In this document: positions 22,253-31,775 of the stretch, in pieces
How positions within the stretch are numbered: position 1 is the stretch's first letter
How the letters are laid out: every line of letters begins with the position of its first letter
Source of the DNA: Notospermus geniculatus
Lineage: Eukaryota > Nemertea > Pilidiophora > Heteronemertea > Lineidae
NCBI GenBank assembly: GCA_002633025.1
Contig: NMRB01000468.1
Coordinates: 177,177 to 241,176, forward strand
DNA: 64,000 nt
Reading direction: 5' to 3'
Made by a program: the position numbers and the translations under genes
Notes under the pieces: model-generated
What the model saw: the letters and a program-made list of their open reading frames with translations, nothing else
Told to the model about the DNA's origin: nothing
Databases searched by the model: none

Positions 22253-22387
22253 CTGGTCATCCACTTGTACTGCCATCATGTTCTGTTGCTGTCGTTCCTG
22301 TGTACTACGAACGTACTTGAGCCAGTTACCAGTGCCAGGTTCATGTGCGTCCACCCAACCCTTCACGCGGCCACATTCGTCGATCAG
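22253..22387 (-). CDS. PRDM3/16: PR/SET-domain exon of a PRDM3/PRDM16-family gene
   Basis: Seen: an internal exon of exactly 45 codons. The acceptor is TTTCTTTTGTAG just above 22387 and the donor is CAG|GTGAGT at 22253/22252. It reads LIDECGRVKGWVDAHEPG, TGNWLKYVRS, TQERQQQNMMAVQVDDQ with no stop. Known: PRDM proteins carry an N-terminal PR (SET-like) domain followed by zinc fingers. Human MECOM has, at the same place and without gaps, ILDEFGNVKF ... SWLKYIR ... HNLVACQINDQ. WLKY, rather than WM-Y, marks the PRDM3/16 branch. From memory, MECOM also has an exon boundary just before ILDE, so the intron position looks conserved. Vertebrate MECOM and PRDM16 are nuclear zinc-finger regulators reported to methylate H3K9. 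Inferred: both flanking introns are larger than the window allows to be measured. The rest of the PR domain and the zinc fingers must lie to the left, and the N-terminus to the right. Confidence 0.88.
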
Positions 22388-22390
22388 CTA

Positions 22391-23036
22391 CAAAAGAAAA
22401 TTTCAAGGAAACTTTTAGATTAGATGACCATGAGATTGGAAAATTACATGAGGAACGGGCTACAGCTGATGTATGGACGGGGGCAAATGCCCCACAGACG
22501 TCACCAAAAAAGTGCTTTTCATGGAGATCCTCGCCGCAAAATGGCAAAAACATCGCAAAATCGTTGAAAGAGGTGTCTGCCCCCAGGGCCCAAGAGCTAC
22601 AGCTATGGCCGTGAGGAATGGCTAAACCTGAAAAGTTAAGAGATTCATGAAGTGAAGCTGACATCAAGTTGTCAAACATTTGATCTTCAATACATTTTGA
22701 AAGGCTGACGAGAAGGCTCGTGGCACCAACTCCCCAAAATGCACGTTCTTTTAGTATGAATGTCATCGACACAAAACAAGAAGAACAGCCAAGATTGGGG
22801 ACAGCAAACATGATTGGACTGGCTGACCTCACCATTACTAAATCACAAAAGACAAAGGGAGGAAAAAAATTTTCTTCGCTAATATCTAAGCCTATCTCAA
22901 CCAATCTACCATCAACTTTCTCCCACAAGGCACTGAGTTGAAACCCCAGCGAGACAAAGACATTTTGGACCTCAGCAGCCTTCCCGCTGCCGGGTTGAGC
23001 CTTGTCCACCACAAATTCCTGAGAATACCGTCATAC
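22391..23036 (-). other. Long open reading frame, unrecognised
   Basis: The minus-strand frame is open for about 215 codons from a TGA near 23037 down past the PR-exon acceptor, with a stop at 22341-22343. It overlaps the exon only in a different frame. It lacks an ATG near its start. A TATTCTCAG acceptor-like site precedes the segment that begins EFVVDKAQPGSGKAAEVQ. It is rich in S, F, L and C and has no domain I recognise. The plus strand across the same region is lysine-rich (for example TKSQKTKGGKKFSS) but broken by several stops, so the open minus frame could be the antisense shadow of a decayed plus-strand coding element. It could also be an alternative exon of the host gene, or chance. 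Confidence 0.3.
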
Positions 23037-23611
23037 CATGACACGAGCTATCAAAACGGATATCGGCAAGGTCATGGTGCATAACGCACGCAGAACAATC
23101 TCATCACTCCAAGTCTCAAATTACGAAAAAGATCCCAGAGACTTTGGAGGATGACAATGCCGCCGTAATATGACTTAATGAGGAATTAGCGATTCCTCGG
23201 GCCGATGAATAGGGGAGGGAAACTCCAAACCGCAATCTAGGCCATCGTTGAATGTGGCCCGTGATCATTGTCAGCCGTGACAAAAAGACCAATCGGGATG
23301 TTCCAAAATCCCAAAGTTGTCTGTGTGAATTGGCCTCCGTTGCATATTCCGAGCAGCTGATGTGATGGTTTTCTGGGATGCGACATCAACGGGGCCCCGG
23401 GTCGGCCAGGTGTCGGGGAGATGAAAGGTGTTAGTCAAAGTGAGGGAGGCAGCATTGATGTGTGTTGGCCTTAGATGCAGGATGATGTCACCCTTACACA
23501 GAAGGCATCTTTTCCGAAATGTTTACGGTACTTGTAGGCTCTTCCACCTCTAAATAAATGTTTCAAATTGCGCCATCCCATAAGTTGGTGCCCACTTGGT
23601 CGGGATGATCT
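23037..23611. other. Intron sequence, no gene seen
   Basis: GC-richer unique sequence in the intron that precedes the PR exon. It is free of the repeat families listed here and is a possible regulatory region by position only. Confidence 0.35.
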
Positions 23612-23778
23612 GTGACCTGCTCTGGCAAAAGCAGACGCATGTCGCTCAGAAGGTGAGCCTCAACGAACTAAGATGCACCAGGACTAGGAGAGAATGTAAG
23701 GAGTAGACTGCTTCAGATTTCATAACAGACAGACAATACTGAAACTGACAAACATTTGATCAAAACCTGCCAAGCTAA

Positions 23779-24419
23779 AGCCTCGGTTATGTCGCCCTAC
23801 GCTGTGATAGAAATAGCGTCAACTAGTTGCAACTGATAACTTATGTCGCCACCGACAAGAAAAATACCGATCGGTCGCAACTACCTGGAACTAGTTTATC
23901 GCCGTCTTTTGAATGCTTATGTCAACATAGATTTCTTTTGATTTTAAGTAAGTTGAACATGTGCGACTTTCAGGATCTGGATATTTTTAGTCTACAACCA
24001 GGGGCGGATCAAGGATTTTGGAATACGGGGGGCCGGTCACCATCAGCCACAGTGACGGAGTAGAGTCGCAAGCTGCGGAGCCACAACGAGGGGGTCTGGG
24101 GGGCCTCCCCAGAAAATTTTGAATTCCAGATGCACTTAGATACGATTTCCAAGCATCTGGGGGCATGATTTCCCCATCTATTTGCTCATTTTTTCGGAGT
24201 TAGTGACCCATTTTTTGTTGGTGTTCCAAAAATAGGGGGGGCCGCGGCCGCCTCGGCCCCCCTCTGGATCCGCGCCTGACAACTAGTTGGCAACCAGTTA
24301 CTCGCTGACGCCTGAGAGCTTATGTCACCTAGTAGTTGTGACTAATTAGTTCCAACTACGCGCCGATTATCAGTTGCCAACTAGTTCTGACTGTACGTAA
24401 GGGCGACATAAACGAGGCT
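23779..24419. mobile_element. PIF/Harbinger-like MITE; middle layer of the nest
   Basis: The left end AGCCTCGGTTATGTCGCCCT and right end GGGCGACATAAACGAGGCT are inverses, flanked by TAA on both sides (23776-23778 and 24420-24422). Removing it restores CAAGCTAAGAGCGAC, matching the inverse of the uninterrupted sister copy near 21113. The inside contains several CAACTAGTT words of alternating orientation. Confidence 0.9.
23999..24278. mobile_element. hAT-like MITE, copy 3; innermost layer
   Basis: Begins CAGGGGCGGATCAAGGATTT and ends CTCTGGATCCGCGCCTG. It is flanked by ACAAC on both sides, a 5-bp duplication. It is larger than the other two copies because of a different interior. G-rich and C-rich runs lie just inside the ends. 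Confidence 0.85.
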
Positions 24420-24458
24420 TAAGAGCGACGTGCATCTGCTTTTGCCAGTGCGGGTCAC

Positions 24459-25152
24459 ATATGACAGTGTGTGCAACCTCAATTTGGTGGTCGGTGGACA
24501 TCGTCGGGAATCATAACATTTCATCACGAGCACCATGCTTCACAGACAACTGAAGACAATCGGTCAGCATGTGCATCTGCGAACAGCAACGTCAACGTAG
24601 AAGTCTAGTGACATAGGGCGCGGACGTCCACTTGCCATCTTGCAGTCTTTGCAAGTCATGACAATTTTCAAATGATAGTGGATCATCCTTGACAAAGGTC
24701 ACACAACCCTCACATGAATGATACCAGTTTCTCAACACGCCACGCCTGAATGCTCGTCACACCATTGAACCGCTCAGTGAATTAGAATTCTGAAATTGTT
24801 AGTTTGGTTTGATGGGGGAGGATCCCGACATTGTCGGCGAAGGAATGATAAGCAGCCTTGAGAGTCAAGGTTAACATCTTTTGAGGGAAGAGAAAAATGG
24901 ACAAGTTTCCATGCGACGACATCCAGTCATCTTTTCAAATCTACCCTGGCATCTTCTCCCAAATCATTGGTTATAATGTTATGTTTTAGTCGAGCAGGAA
25001 AAGGTGTGCTTTCAGGGATAGTTCAACAATAACATTGAGGATGTCTCCCACAAGTATCTTTTCCTTCTGTTTTCATGGTTCTTCAGCATATGTAGGTCCC
25101 TGTGCAGTGATATGGTGCTAATTTAGTGATCAGAGGGTAGTACTCTATAAAG
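24459..25152. other. Intron sequence, no gene seen
   Basis: Unique sequence. It shares GATGGGGGAGGATCC and GACAT words with 14803-14820, a short match of unknown meaning. Confidence 0.4.
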
Positions 25153-25425
25153 GACTTTTCCATCAGGGCTGATACCCAAAACATTCTTGGCCTCGGTAGG
25201 TATGGAAGAGGCTATCTCAAGCTACTCATGTTCCTCACTTGGATGGGGTCTTTTCCTTGCCCTTGCAAAGGTACAAGGTACACAGCACCATGGCTTACTG
25301 ACCCATGCGATGGACTAGAAGAGCCAGGGATGATCCCATATGACCCAGGCTGAACTGCAACCCAAGAGTGCCGCTTGCAAAGCGGACGTCATAATCACAA
25401 GGCCATCAGGACTCCTGAAGAATGA
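25153..25425 (-). mobile_element. SINE family A, near full length
   Basis: In inverse order it has the 3' block (CATCAGGGCTGATACCC, TTGGCCTCGGTAGG), CTCAAGCTACTCATGTTCC, TCACTTGGATGGGGTC, GCAAAGGTACAAGGTAC and GAGCCAGGGATGATCCC. The tRNA head is recognisable but mutated in its B box. Confidence 0.85.
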
Positions 25426-25986
25426 AGATGATCACAATCCCGGGTCAAAAAATAAACCACAGAAGAGAGAAGCACAAAACCCAGGAAGAGGACGGCAGAA
25501 TTTTTCATTCAATGCGTCCTCAAATCAAGTGGCAGACATGATAAGGAGTGAGACGACGACATCGCCAAATTCATCTCCAACGACCTTGTCACTCATTATT
25601 CAATGTCGTGTAAACATGTGAACAACACCGGCAGACGGACAGACGCATCTATCTGGTGTGAAATCTTCTATCTAGTCACCCTGTCCATGTGACCACTTCA
25701 CAAGTCGCACAGAATAGCCGGCGACACTCTCACACAGAAACCAGACGAAATACGGAAGTCGGAGTTTGAATTGAATCGTTGAACCGTATCACGGCGTGTC
25801 ATCTCCGTGAATGATCTCGCCTCGCACTTTTGGATGCACTTTTCTTGGCGTTTCGAACAGGAAGTGGTTTTTGATTTGTTAGTAATTGACAAAATCAGGA
25901 AACCGCAAATAGCGAAATGACTTCATCACATTTGTCAGAACCTGGGCAGACAATTTGCAGTCTCAATAATCTGTTTTCAACTGTCC
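25426..25986. other. Intron sequence, no gene seen
   Basis: Unique sequence. The 93-codon frame at 25340-25621 begins inside the SINE and is not supported as a gene. Confidence 0.4.
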
Positions 25987-26096
25987 ATTCTTTTGGGTTG
26001 GGTGACAAATTCTTTTGGGTTGGGTGACAAATTCTTTTGGGTTGGGTGACAAATTCTTTTGGGTTGGGTGACAAATTCTTTTGGGTTGGGTGACAC
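25987..26096. repeat. 22-bp tandem repeat, five copies
   Basis: The unit is ATTCTTTTGGGTTGGGTGAC followed by AA, nearly perfect. It abuts the dispersed repeat that begins just after it. Confidence 0.95.
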
Positions 26097-26111
26097 TGCC
26101 AGAGATGCCAC

Positions 26112-26240
26112 TTCAGGGATATCTACTAGAAAGTGCCTGAGGAAGACCCCGCTTGGGGTCGAAAATCTGCAAAATTCGGAGACGACTTTACGTATCATAT
26201 CATTTTGTGTGTCATTCTTGGTGCTTTATGTTGGATATAT
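26112..26240 (+). repeat. Dispersed CTGAGGA-stem-GAAA repeat, best-preserved copy
   Basis: CTGAGGA (26137-26143), one A, GACCCC (26145-26150), a 4-nt loop, GGGGTC (26155-26160), then GAAA (26161-26164) and TCTGCAAAATTCGGAGACG. The order CUGANGA, stem, GAAA is that of a hammerhead ribozyme core with one extra A before the stem. It is preceded by ATCTACTAGAAAGTGC, as in the other copies, and followed by a T-rich tail with TTTTGTGTGTCATTC. As a peptide the repeat reads ISTRKCLRKTP-GVENLQNSE, kept open in several copies. Confidence 0.75.
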
Positions 26241-26305
26241 GCCAGAGATAATGGGATGCTCGTATGAGCAAGTCTAAGAGTATTGTGTTGTACTGATTTT
26301 TCTAT

Positions 26306-26712
26306 ATTTCATGCAGGGCCAAACTCTGAGCATTGTTGGCCCTGGTAAGTATGGAATAGGCATCTCAAGCTACTCATGTTCCTTGGATGGGGTCTTTTAT
26401 ACTACATGTAAAGCCCTCACAAAGACACAAGGTATGGAGGCACTGCAGCTTACTGTCCCTTGCGATGGACATGAAGTGCCAGGGATGATGAAGGAGACTG
26501 ATAGCCTAGTGGTTATGACGTCCACTCAGGAACTGGCAGGTCCCGGGTTTGAATCCAGCCTGGGCCATATGGGATTTCATTCCCGGCTCTTCAGTCCGCT
26601 GCATGGGAGAGTAAGCCATGGTGCCTTGTACCTTGTGCCTTTAGACCGAGCTGGGTTCAAAGCTGGGACCTGCCATTTGCACAGCAGACGTGATATCAGC
26701 TAGGATTCCACA
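26306..26712 (-). mobile_element. SINE family A, interrupted by another SINE
   Basis: The minus-oriented 3' block and body run from 26306 to about 26493. The matching head (GGGTTCAAAGCTGGGACC then GCAGACGTGATATC) is found at about 26650-26712. The 150 bp between is a plus-oriented copy of the same family. Confidence 0.8.
26494..26645 (+). mobile_element. SINE family A, 5' part, inside another copy
   Basis: The head is GATAGCCTAGTGGTTATGAC (A box), then GGCAGGTCCCGGGTTTGAAT (B box), then CATATGGGATTTCATTCCC, CCGGCTCTTCAGTCC and CCATGGTGCCTTGTACC. It lacks the 3' block. Confidence 0.85.
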
Positions 26713-27702
26713 AAGTCTGAGCATGGCAGATTGGCCATGCACTCATCAGTTTTGAAGGTATGTAGTCTCCCAGAGTAGGGAACATAACTGTACCATCTAA
26801 ACCAACAGCCATCAATTCTCACCCCGATCTACTGCACTGCTGCATTCAATTCAGTCAGATTTGTCTCAAATCTCAAACCAGCAGAACTCAGAAACTTCCA
26901 TATCAAGTATCATCATATTCCCATTGTCAGCCCCGAACTATCAACTTACAAGACACAATGTATCAGTACGGAGGCAAACCGATACAAACAGTGCGAGCTG
27001 AACTACAAAGAAGGGCAACAAGTGGCCTACTGAGGCTCAAGATTGTCCACACTGGACAAGGGTTTCAAATAATACCCTGCCCTTCAGGTCTGGCTCCCTA
27101 AACCCTTTATAACGATATGAAGATACCACCTAAGGGTTCTCACCGCGTCCTTAATAATCTGAATACAGGAGCTAACGACAAACGTATTTCTTTGGCTAGG
27201 TTCAGAAGGCGGTGAAGGGTCTTCCGACGTCTTGGACGGATTCGTGCGGTGTGCGTCGTACCCTCAGACAAAAGGGCATCTGCCTAAGCAGCTGGATGGA
27301 GGGGGCTAATTTCTTCAAATGAAGAGATTGGGATTTGATGGTCGTAGTTGTCAGTGGGACAATTAACGCCACGAGACTTTTCCAAAACAGGTGACAAAGC
27401 AAATAGAACTTGATATGTGAACTTCACAAACTGAACATTCAGATTTGAAATATTTTGTCAGTTTTGTCAGGATTTTAGATTTATCTGTGGGAGGATTTAA
27501 GATCTTCATCGTTTTAAGTTTGACTTGAGAGTGTCATCTTTGATTGTAAGTAATGAGGCGTGGTCAGCTTTTCATCAAGTAAGAATCCCGGAGAGAGAGA
27601 GATGAATTTCATATCCAAACCATCTAAATGAAATTCAAATTATGATCATTAACTCACCTGCCCCCATGTTTGAGCAGACAGTATGACTTCTGTTGAAGTT
27701 TT
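26713..27702. other. Intron sequence, no gene seen
   Basis: Unique sequence. A donor-like GTGAGT on the minus strand near 27650 follows a short open stretch, but it matches no known PR-domain segment. Confidence 0.4.
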
Positions 27703-27840
27703 CTAAAAGCCTTGGAAATGAATTGAAAAAAATTTGAAGGAAACTTCTTCAGATGGTTGACCAGAATAACGTTTCTTCAAATATTTTTCAATCAAAACCA
27801 AAGGATTCGAGAAAACTTTGTCTGCAGATGCCATCTGAGT
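27703..27840 (-). repeat. Dispersed block also present at 29850-29985
   Basis: On the minus strand it reads GACAAAGTTTTCTCGAATCC, then TTTGGTTTTGATTGAAAAAT, then ATTTGAAGAA and CAACCATCTGAAGAAG. Both copies are open in one shared frame (KVFSNPLVLIEKYLKK here), so it may derive from a transposon coding sequence. I do not recognise the protein. Confidence 0.6.
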
Positions 27841-29014
27841 ACTTAGATTTTTTTGAAAATTGAAGAAAAAAAATTCAAAACAGCTGACGGGAGTTTTTTT
27901 AAAGAAGTGACCTAACAATGATAAGATACAATGGATGTAGTAACATGTGTGTACCCGCCGACCCCCCAGTGGTTCCTAAAATTTGAAATAACGGCCGTCT
28001 AAGATGACAAAAAATTCCCTGAAGGGTTGCAGCAGACGAGCCATCAGTGTCGAAATTTGAGTCAAGGTCACGCGGTGAATGCCTCTCAACAATTTTGACA
28101 ATCTCGACCTAAATCTTCAAATTGCGGTTGTCATCGTTGTCTATGCGGAGATATCGCAGAACAAAGGCGTTAACACTCAAAACGCTGATCTTAAGGGTCC
28201 TTATTCCAAACTTGAGCACAGATGGGAACAAATTTACATATTACAAATTGAAATAAATTAACTCTACAACACTTCAAACAATGTTACCACTCCATGTTGT
28301 TGAGTGGTGATTCGAGTCATATTTTTTCAAAATCACAATTTTTGAATGTTCTGACACGATGTTGGTGTCATTGGTTGTGGGATGTTGTTGAAACTGACCA
28401 CAGGTGGTCGATGACCAGGAAAATCAGACGCAGAATCGAAGTTGAGGTTTGGTTGATGTTACTGCCAAGGATGGCCACCGTCCGGTCGGCAAGGTAAACA
28501 TGATCACAGCCACAACACATAATGATGGACGAAGTTTGCCAGGAAGGTGGAGCCAGAGCCCAGCCAGGAAGGAAGCGAAACTCTTCACTGTCCAGAGGGG
28601 CATTCCTGACGTGAATCCGAGACCGTGGCATTCGAATAATTGCTACCCTCTGATTGGATAGTGAACTTCCCATTTCACGAAAATCATCGGTGCGATATCC
28701 GAGTTTAGGTTTCAAATATTTCCTGGGAATGGGAAATGATCATGTTTGAACGATTTTGATGGGGCTCACTTTTTCCATGTATGATGAGGGACTTCCTGCC
28801 TGGGACAGATTTTCTCTTAGTTCTATACTTCAGCAGTAAAATGTTTCTCGATCGGGCTTCTTCCAATCCTGATATGCTTCCCTCGCATAAGGGGGAGATC
28901 CCCTAAGATATTTTCATTGGGCCCTTTCACCTTGAATACCGTAACTTCATTTCTAAGAGGTCACATATACATCCATTCTTCATAACTTTGACAGAGAGAT
29001 TGACTCTCTTTGAC
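27841..29014. other. Intron sequence, no supported gene
   Basis: 28440-28680 is GC-rich with open frames on both strands (for example minus-strand VAIIRMPRSRIHVRNAPLDS), longer than average but within chance. CCGTAACTTCATTTCTAAGA near 28940 recurs in similar form near 30632. Confidence 0.35.
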
Positions 29015-29065
29015 CGCAGGTTTTCTCTGGGATTTCTGGTTTCCTCCTGCTATACATTTAATTCA
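29015..29065 (+). repeat. Fragment of a conserved SINE core
   Basis: GCAGGTTTTCTCTGGGATTT then CTGGTTTCCTCCTGC, similar to the Deu-type core fragments at 17795-17850 (inverse) and 18813-18880. Confidence 0.45.
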
Positions 29066-29149
29066 CGCAATATAATCGAAAGTTAAAGTTTGGGTTTAAC
29101 CGACTTTACACTTTAACCCCAGTCTCTCCTGAAATCTTTCAGGAGAAGT

Positions 29150-29300
29150 ATGGTGACCTGCCCATTCAGCGCTACAATCTGAGCATTTCCAACCAGTACC
29201 CATTTATACACCTGGGTGGAGAGAGGCCAGTGAGGCAAAGAGACTTGCCCAAAGTCTCACGCCATAGTGGGATTTGAACCTGGGACCCTCTGTAATCTAT
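29150..29300 (-). mobile_element. tRNA-derived SINE, family C, copy 1
   Basis: The minus strand has AGGTTCAAATCCCAC (B box), GACTTTGGGCAAGTCTC, CCACCCAGGTGTATAAATGG and GTACTGGTTGGAAATG. The same order occurs at 58527-58900 on the plus strand. Confidence 0.75.
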
Positions 29301-29849
29301 ATTATAAAGGCAATAGTTTTTCGGCGGAAGTGCACAGATCTGTTAATTCGACAATCGTCTGTGTTCATGCAAGTTTCAGTGTTACCAATGCCAAGAAGTT
29401 CCCATTGCACAATCAGACGGCTTGATTCTTCATTGTTTAAAATTTATTACAATTACAACAATTTTTCCTCTGTGACCCAAACTTAGCAACAAATCCCGAC
29501 AAAATGCTCATTTGAATTCTGGGTAATGAGCCGAATAGAGCATCATTTGATAACCCGACAATCAAAAATATCGAGTGACGCTTTATTATTCTCATGTAGC
29601 TAGCTATCGAGAGATGGATCAGAGATTCTGGCGATGGTTTCACTTAACAATACGCCATGTGATAGGCACAGTTCAAAATCATTGGATGATGTTGCGGAAA
29701 GCGTCAGTTATTGAATGTTATTGTACGAGGACAAACAATGGTTGATGGTATACGACCCTCCAGGTCTCACTGTTGCTACCTTCAGGGACCGTTGGATGAG
29801 GAAATGTAATATTACTTCTGTTGCATCAATTAACTCTTCTGCTCCGAGA
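29301..29849. other. Intron sequence, no gene seen
   Basis: AT-rich unique sequence. Confidence 0.4.
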
Positions 29850-29985
29850 GTTCAGCAGACGGCATCGCCCATCAAAGTTTTCTCATGTCCTTTGGTACTG
29901 ATTGGAAAATATTTGAAGAAATGTTGTTCCTATCAACCATATGAAGAAAGTTTCTTCAAATTCTTTCCGATTTGTCTCTATGGCT
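29850..29985 (+). repeat. Dispersed block, second copy (see 27703-27840)
   Basis: Reads ATCAAAGTTTTCTCATGTCC, TTTGGTACTGATTGGAAAAT, ATTTGAAGAAATG and CAACCATATGAAGAAAG. The translated KVFSCPLVLIGKYLKK matches the first copy in frame. Confidence 0.6.
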
Positions 29986-31450
29986 TTTTAGTTCAATACA
30001 GGTATACTATTCTCCTGTGTGCAGGGGTCTTTACTTGCCCATAGTAGCTTTATGAATATGGGCCCTGACTCCCCACCCCAATTCAGTTACAGGTAGTGGA
30101 AAATCAGATTTTGCAGTCAGCTTTTGAGAAAACTGCCACTTGACACAAACCCAACTCCATGTCAAACCAGTTCAGATCTCCGTACTTTTACAACCTGAAA
30201 AACTTCTGAAATTATTCACTGACACATTAAACATACATCACAACATCAAAGAGGCGTCAAAATCTGATTCACGGATCAAATTTTGTATCATATTCACAAA
30301 AGTATTTTAAAACAAAACACGGTAAATTTGAGCTAAAATCTTCTTTCGTGACATCGTAGAACTGCCGTGAAAAATGAACAAAAAATCGTGGCCTTTTGCA
30401 GCACCTCAGTTTCAGTTCAGTACTAGCGCCCCCTTTGTTTTGAAATCCATCGATTCAATTTCAAAGTGTTATTTAATAATAGGTTAACTCGTTTGATCCT
30501 GATTCAATTCTAGAGTTGATGAAGGTTTTATTTGATAAACGATCAGGTATCATCTGATTGTTATGTTGCCATTGGCGATGATTGACAGGTAAAAATTTTA
30601 ACTTCATCAATCAGTTTTTACCAGTGTATATACCGTAACTTGGTTTCCAAGAGGTCACAGACCAATATGCAAGTCTGGTGCATTTCTCCCCATGCAGCCA
30701 CCCTCCCGTTCAAACCCTGTCAGTCAAAAGGTATATGCCTACCATTCATAAAAGCTAAACAGGCCTTGACATGGGCTGAACTACATGTACTACAGCTAGA
30801 ACGTTTTGACCTTGAAAGAGTATGCAAAAGATACCCTCTATGCACACAAGTTTGGGCCCAATGTGACTTCAAATATGGCTGCCAGTCGGCCATCTTGCAA
30901 CAGTAGGAGGGGCAAGAAAATGTGGCTTTTGTATGAACTGGAAAAAAGAGAATTTTTTTACAAATTAGGATCCTTGACAACTCACGACGAAAATAACATT
31001 TCAATGTGAGGAAGACTGTGAAAAACTTGTTGATTCCCCAAATTCGCCTGTTTATTATGTGAAATATCGTCAACAGGAAAAGAGCAGGAAGTGTGGCGGA
31101 TAACCAAATCACTTGGAAACCCACTTGAACTGAATCAAGTCTGAAGCATTTCAAACTTTATTTGACAACACCACATTACATTTTGTAAATCAGAAAGTTG
31201 TCATTGCTAAAGAGGTTGAACAGAATAAAACCTAATGTTTACTGTGTTACATGATGGTGTGACGGGGCATCTCATGAGTGGCTCTGATATCCTGGATTCT
31301 ATTCCACTAGAACGAGAACAACAAACAATTCCAATTCCATTTAAAAACCTGGGAAATCCTTCTGAAGACCAAAATAGAAACTGACTCATTGAATTCCTCA
31401 TCAGGAACTACGGTACAGCTCCCATAATATTTGTGTTTGATTTTTTTCCA
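29986..31450. other. Intron sequence, no gene seen
   Basis: AT-rich. The 144-codon minus-strand frame at 30720-31154 is hydrophobic and cysteine-containing but has no recognisable motif. One such frame is expected by chance in a window of this size. Confidence 0.4.
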
Positions 31451-31775
31451 CCATAACCAGGGCCGAAGCCAAAGCATTATTGGCCCTGGTAAATATGGAC
31501 TGAAAAGGCCATCTCAAGCTACTCATGGTTCTCACTTGTTCTCATATGGACTGAAAAGGCCATCTCAAGCTACTCATGGTCCTCACTTGGATGGGGTCTT
31601 TTACTTGCCCTTGCAAAGGCACAAGGTACAAGGCCCCACGGTTTACTGTCCCATGTAACGGACAGGAACATCCAGGGATGATTAGTCACCCCTTGCCCAG
31701 GCTGGATTTGAACCCAGGACCTGCTACTTGCTAAGCGGATGTGACAACAGCAGTCCAAAGACCATCTAGGATTCT
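31451..31775 (-). mobile_element. SINE family A with a small internal duplication
   Basis: Full-length order in inverse: CAGGGCCGAAGCCAAAGC, ATTATTGGCCCTGGTAAATA, body, GGATTTGAACCCAGGACC (B box) and CCAAAGACCATCTAGGATTC. A segment of about 55 bp (ATATGGACTGAAAAGGCC through CTCACTTG) is repeated near 31495-31600. Confidence 0.9.

Larger units (their letters stand above)
23612..24458. mobile_element. MITE, TGTGACC-ended group; outer layer of a three-level nest
   Basis: The left end GTGACCTGCTCTGGCAAAAG then CAGACGCATGTCGCT; the right end reversed is GTGACCCGCACTGGCAAAAG then CAGATGCACGTCGCT. Interior words (TTTCATAACAGACAGACAAT, AAACTGACAAACATTTG) are the inverse of those at 21080-21420, so it is the same family in opposite orientation. 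Elements at 23779-24419 and 23999-24278 are nested inside. Confidence 0.9.

Noticed and set aside
26311-26703. 130-codon plus-strand frame
   Set aside because: Runs through two opposed SINE copies; not a gene.
30720-31154. 144-codon minus-strand frame with hydrophobic segments
   Set aside because: About one frame of this length is expected by chance in the window and no motif is recognisable.
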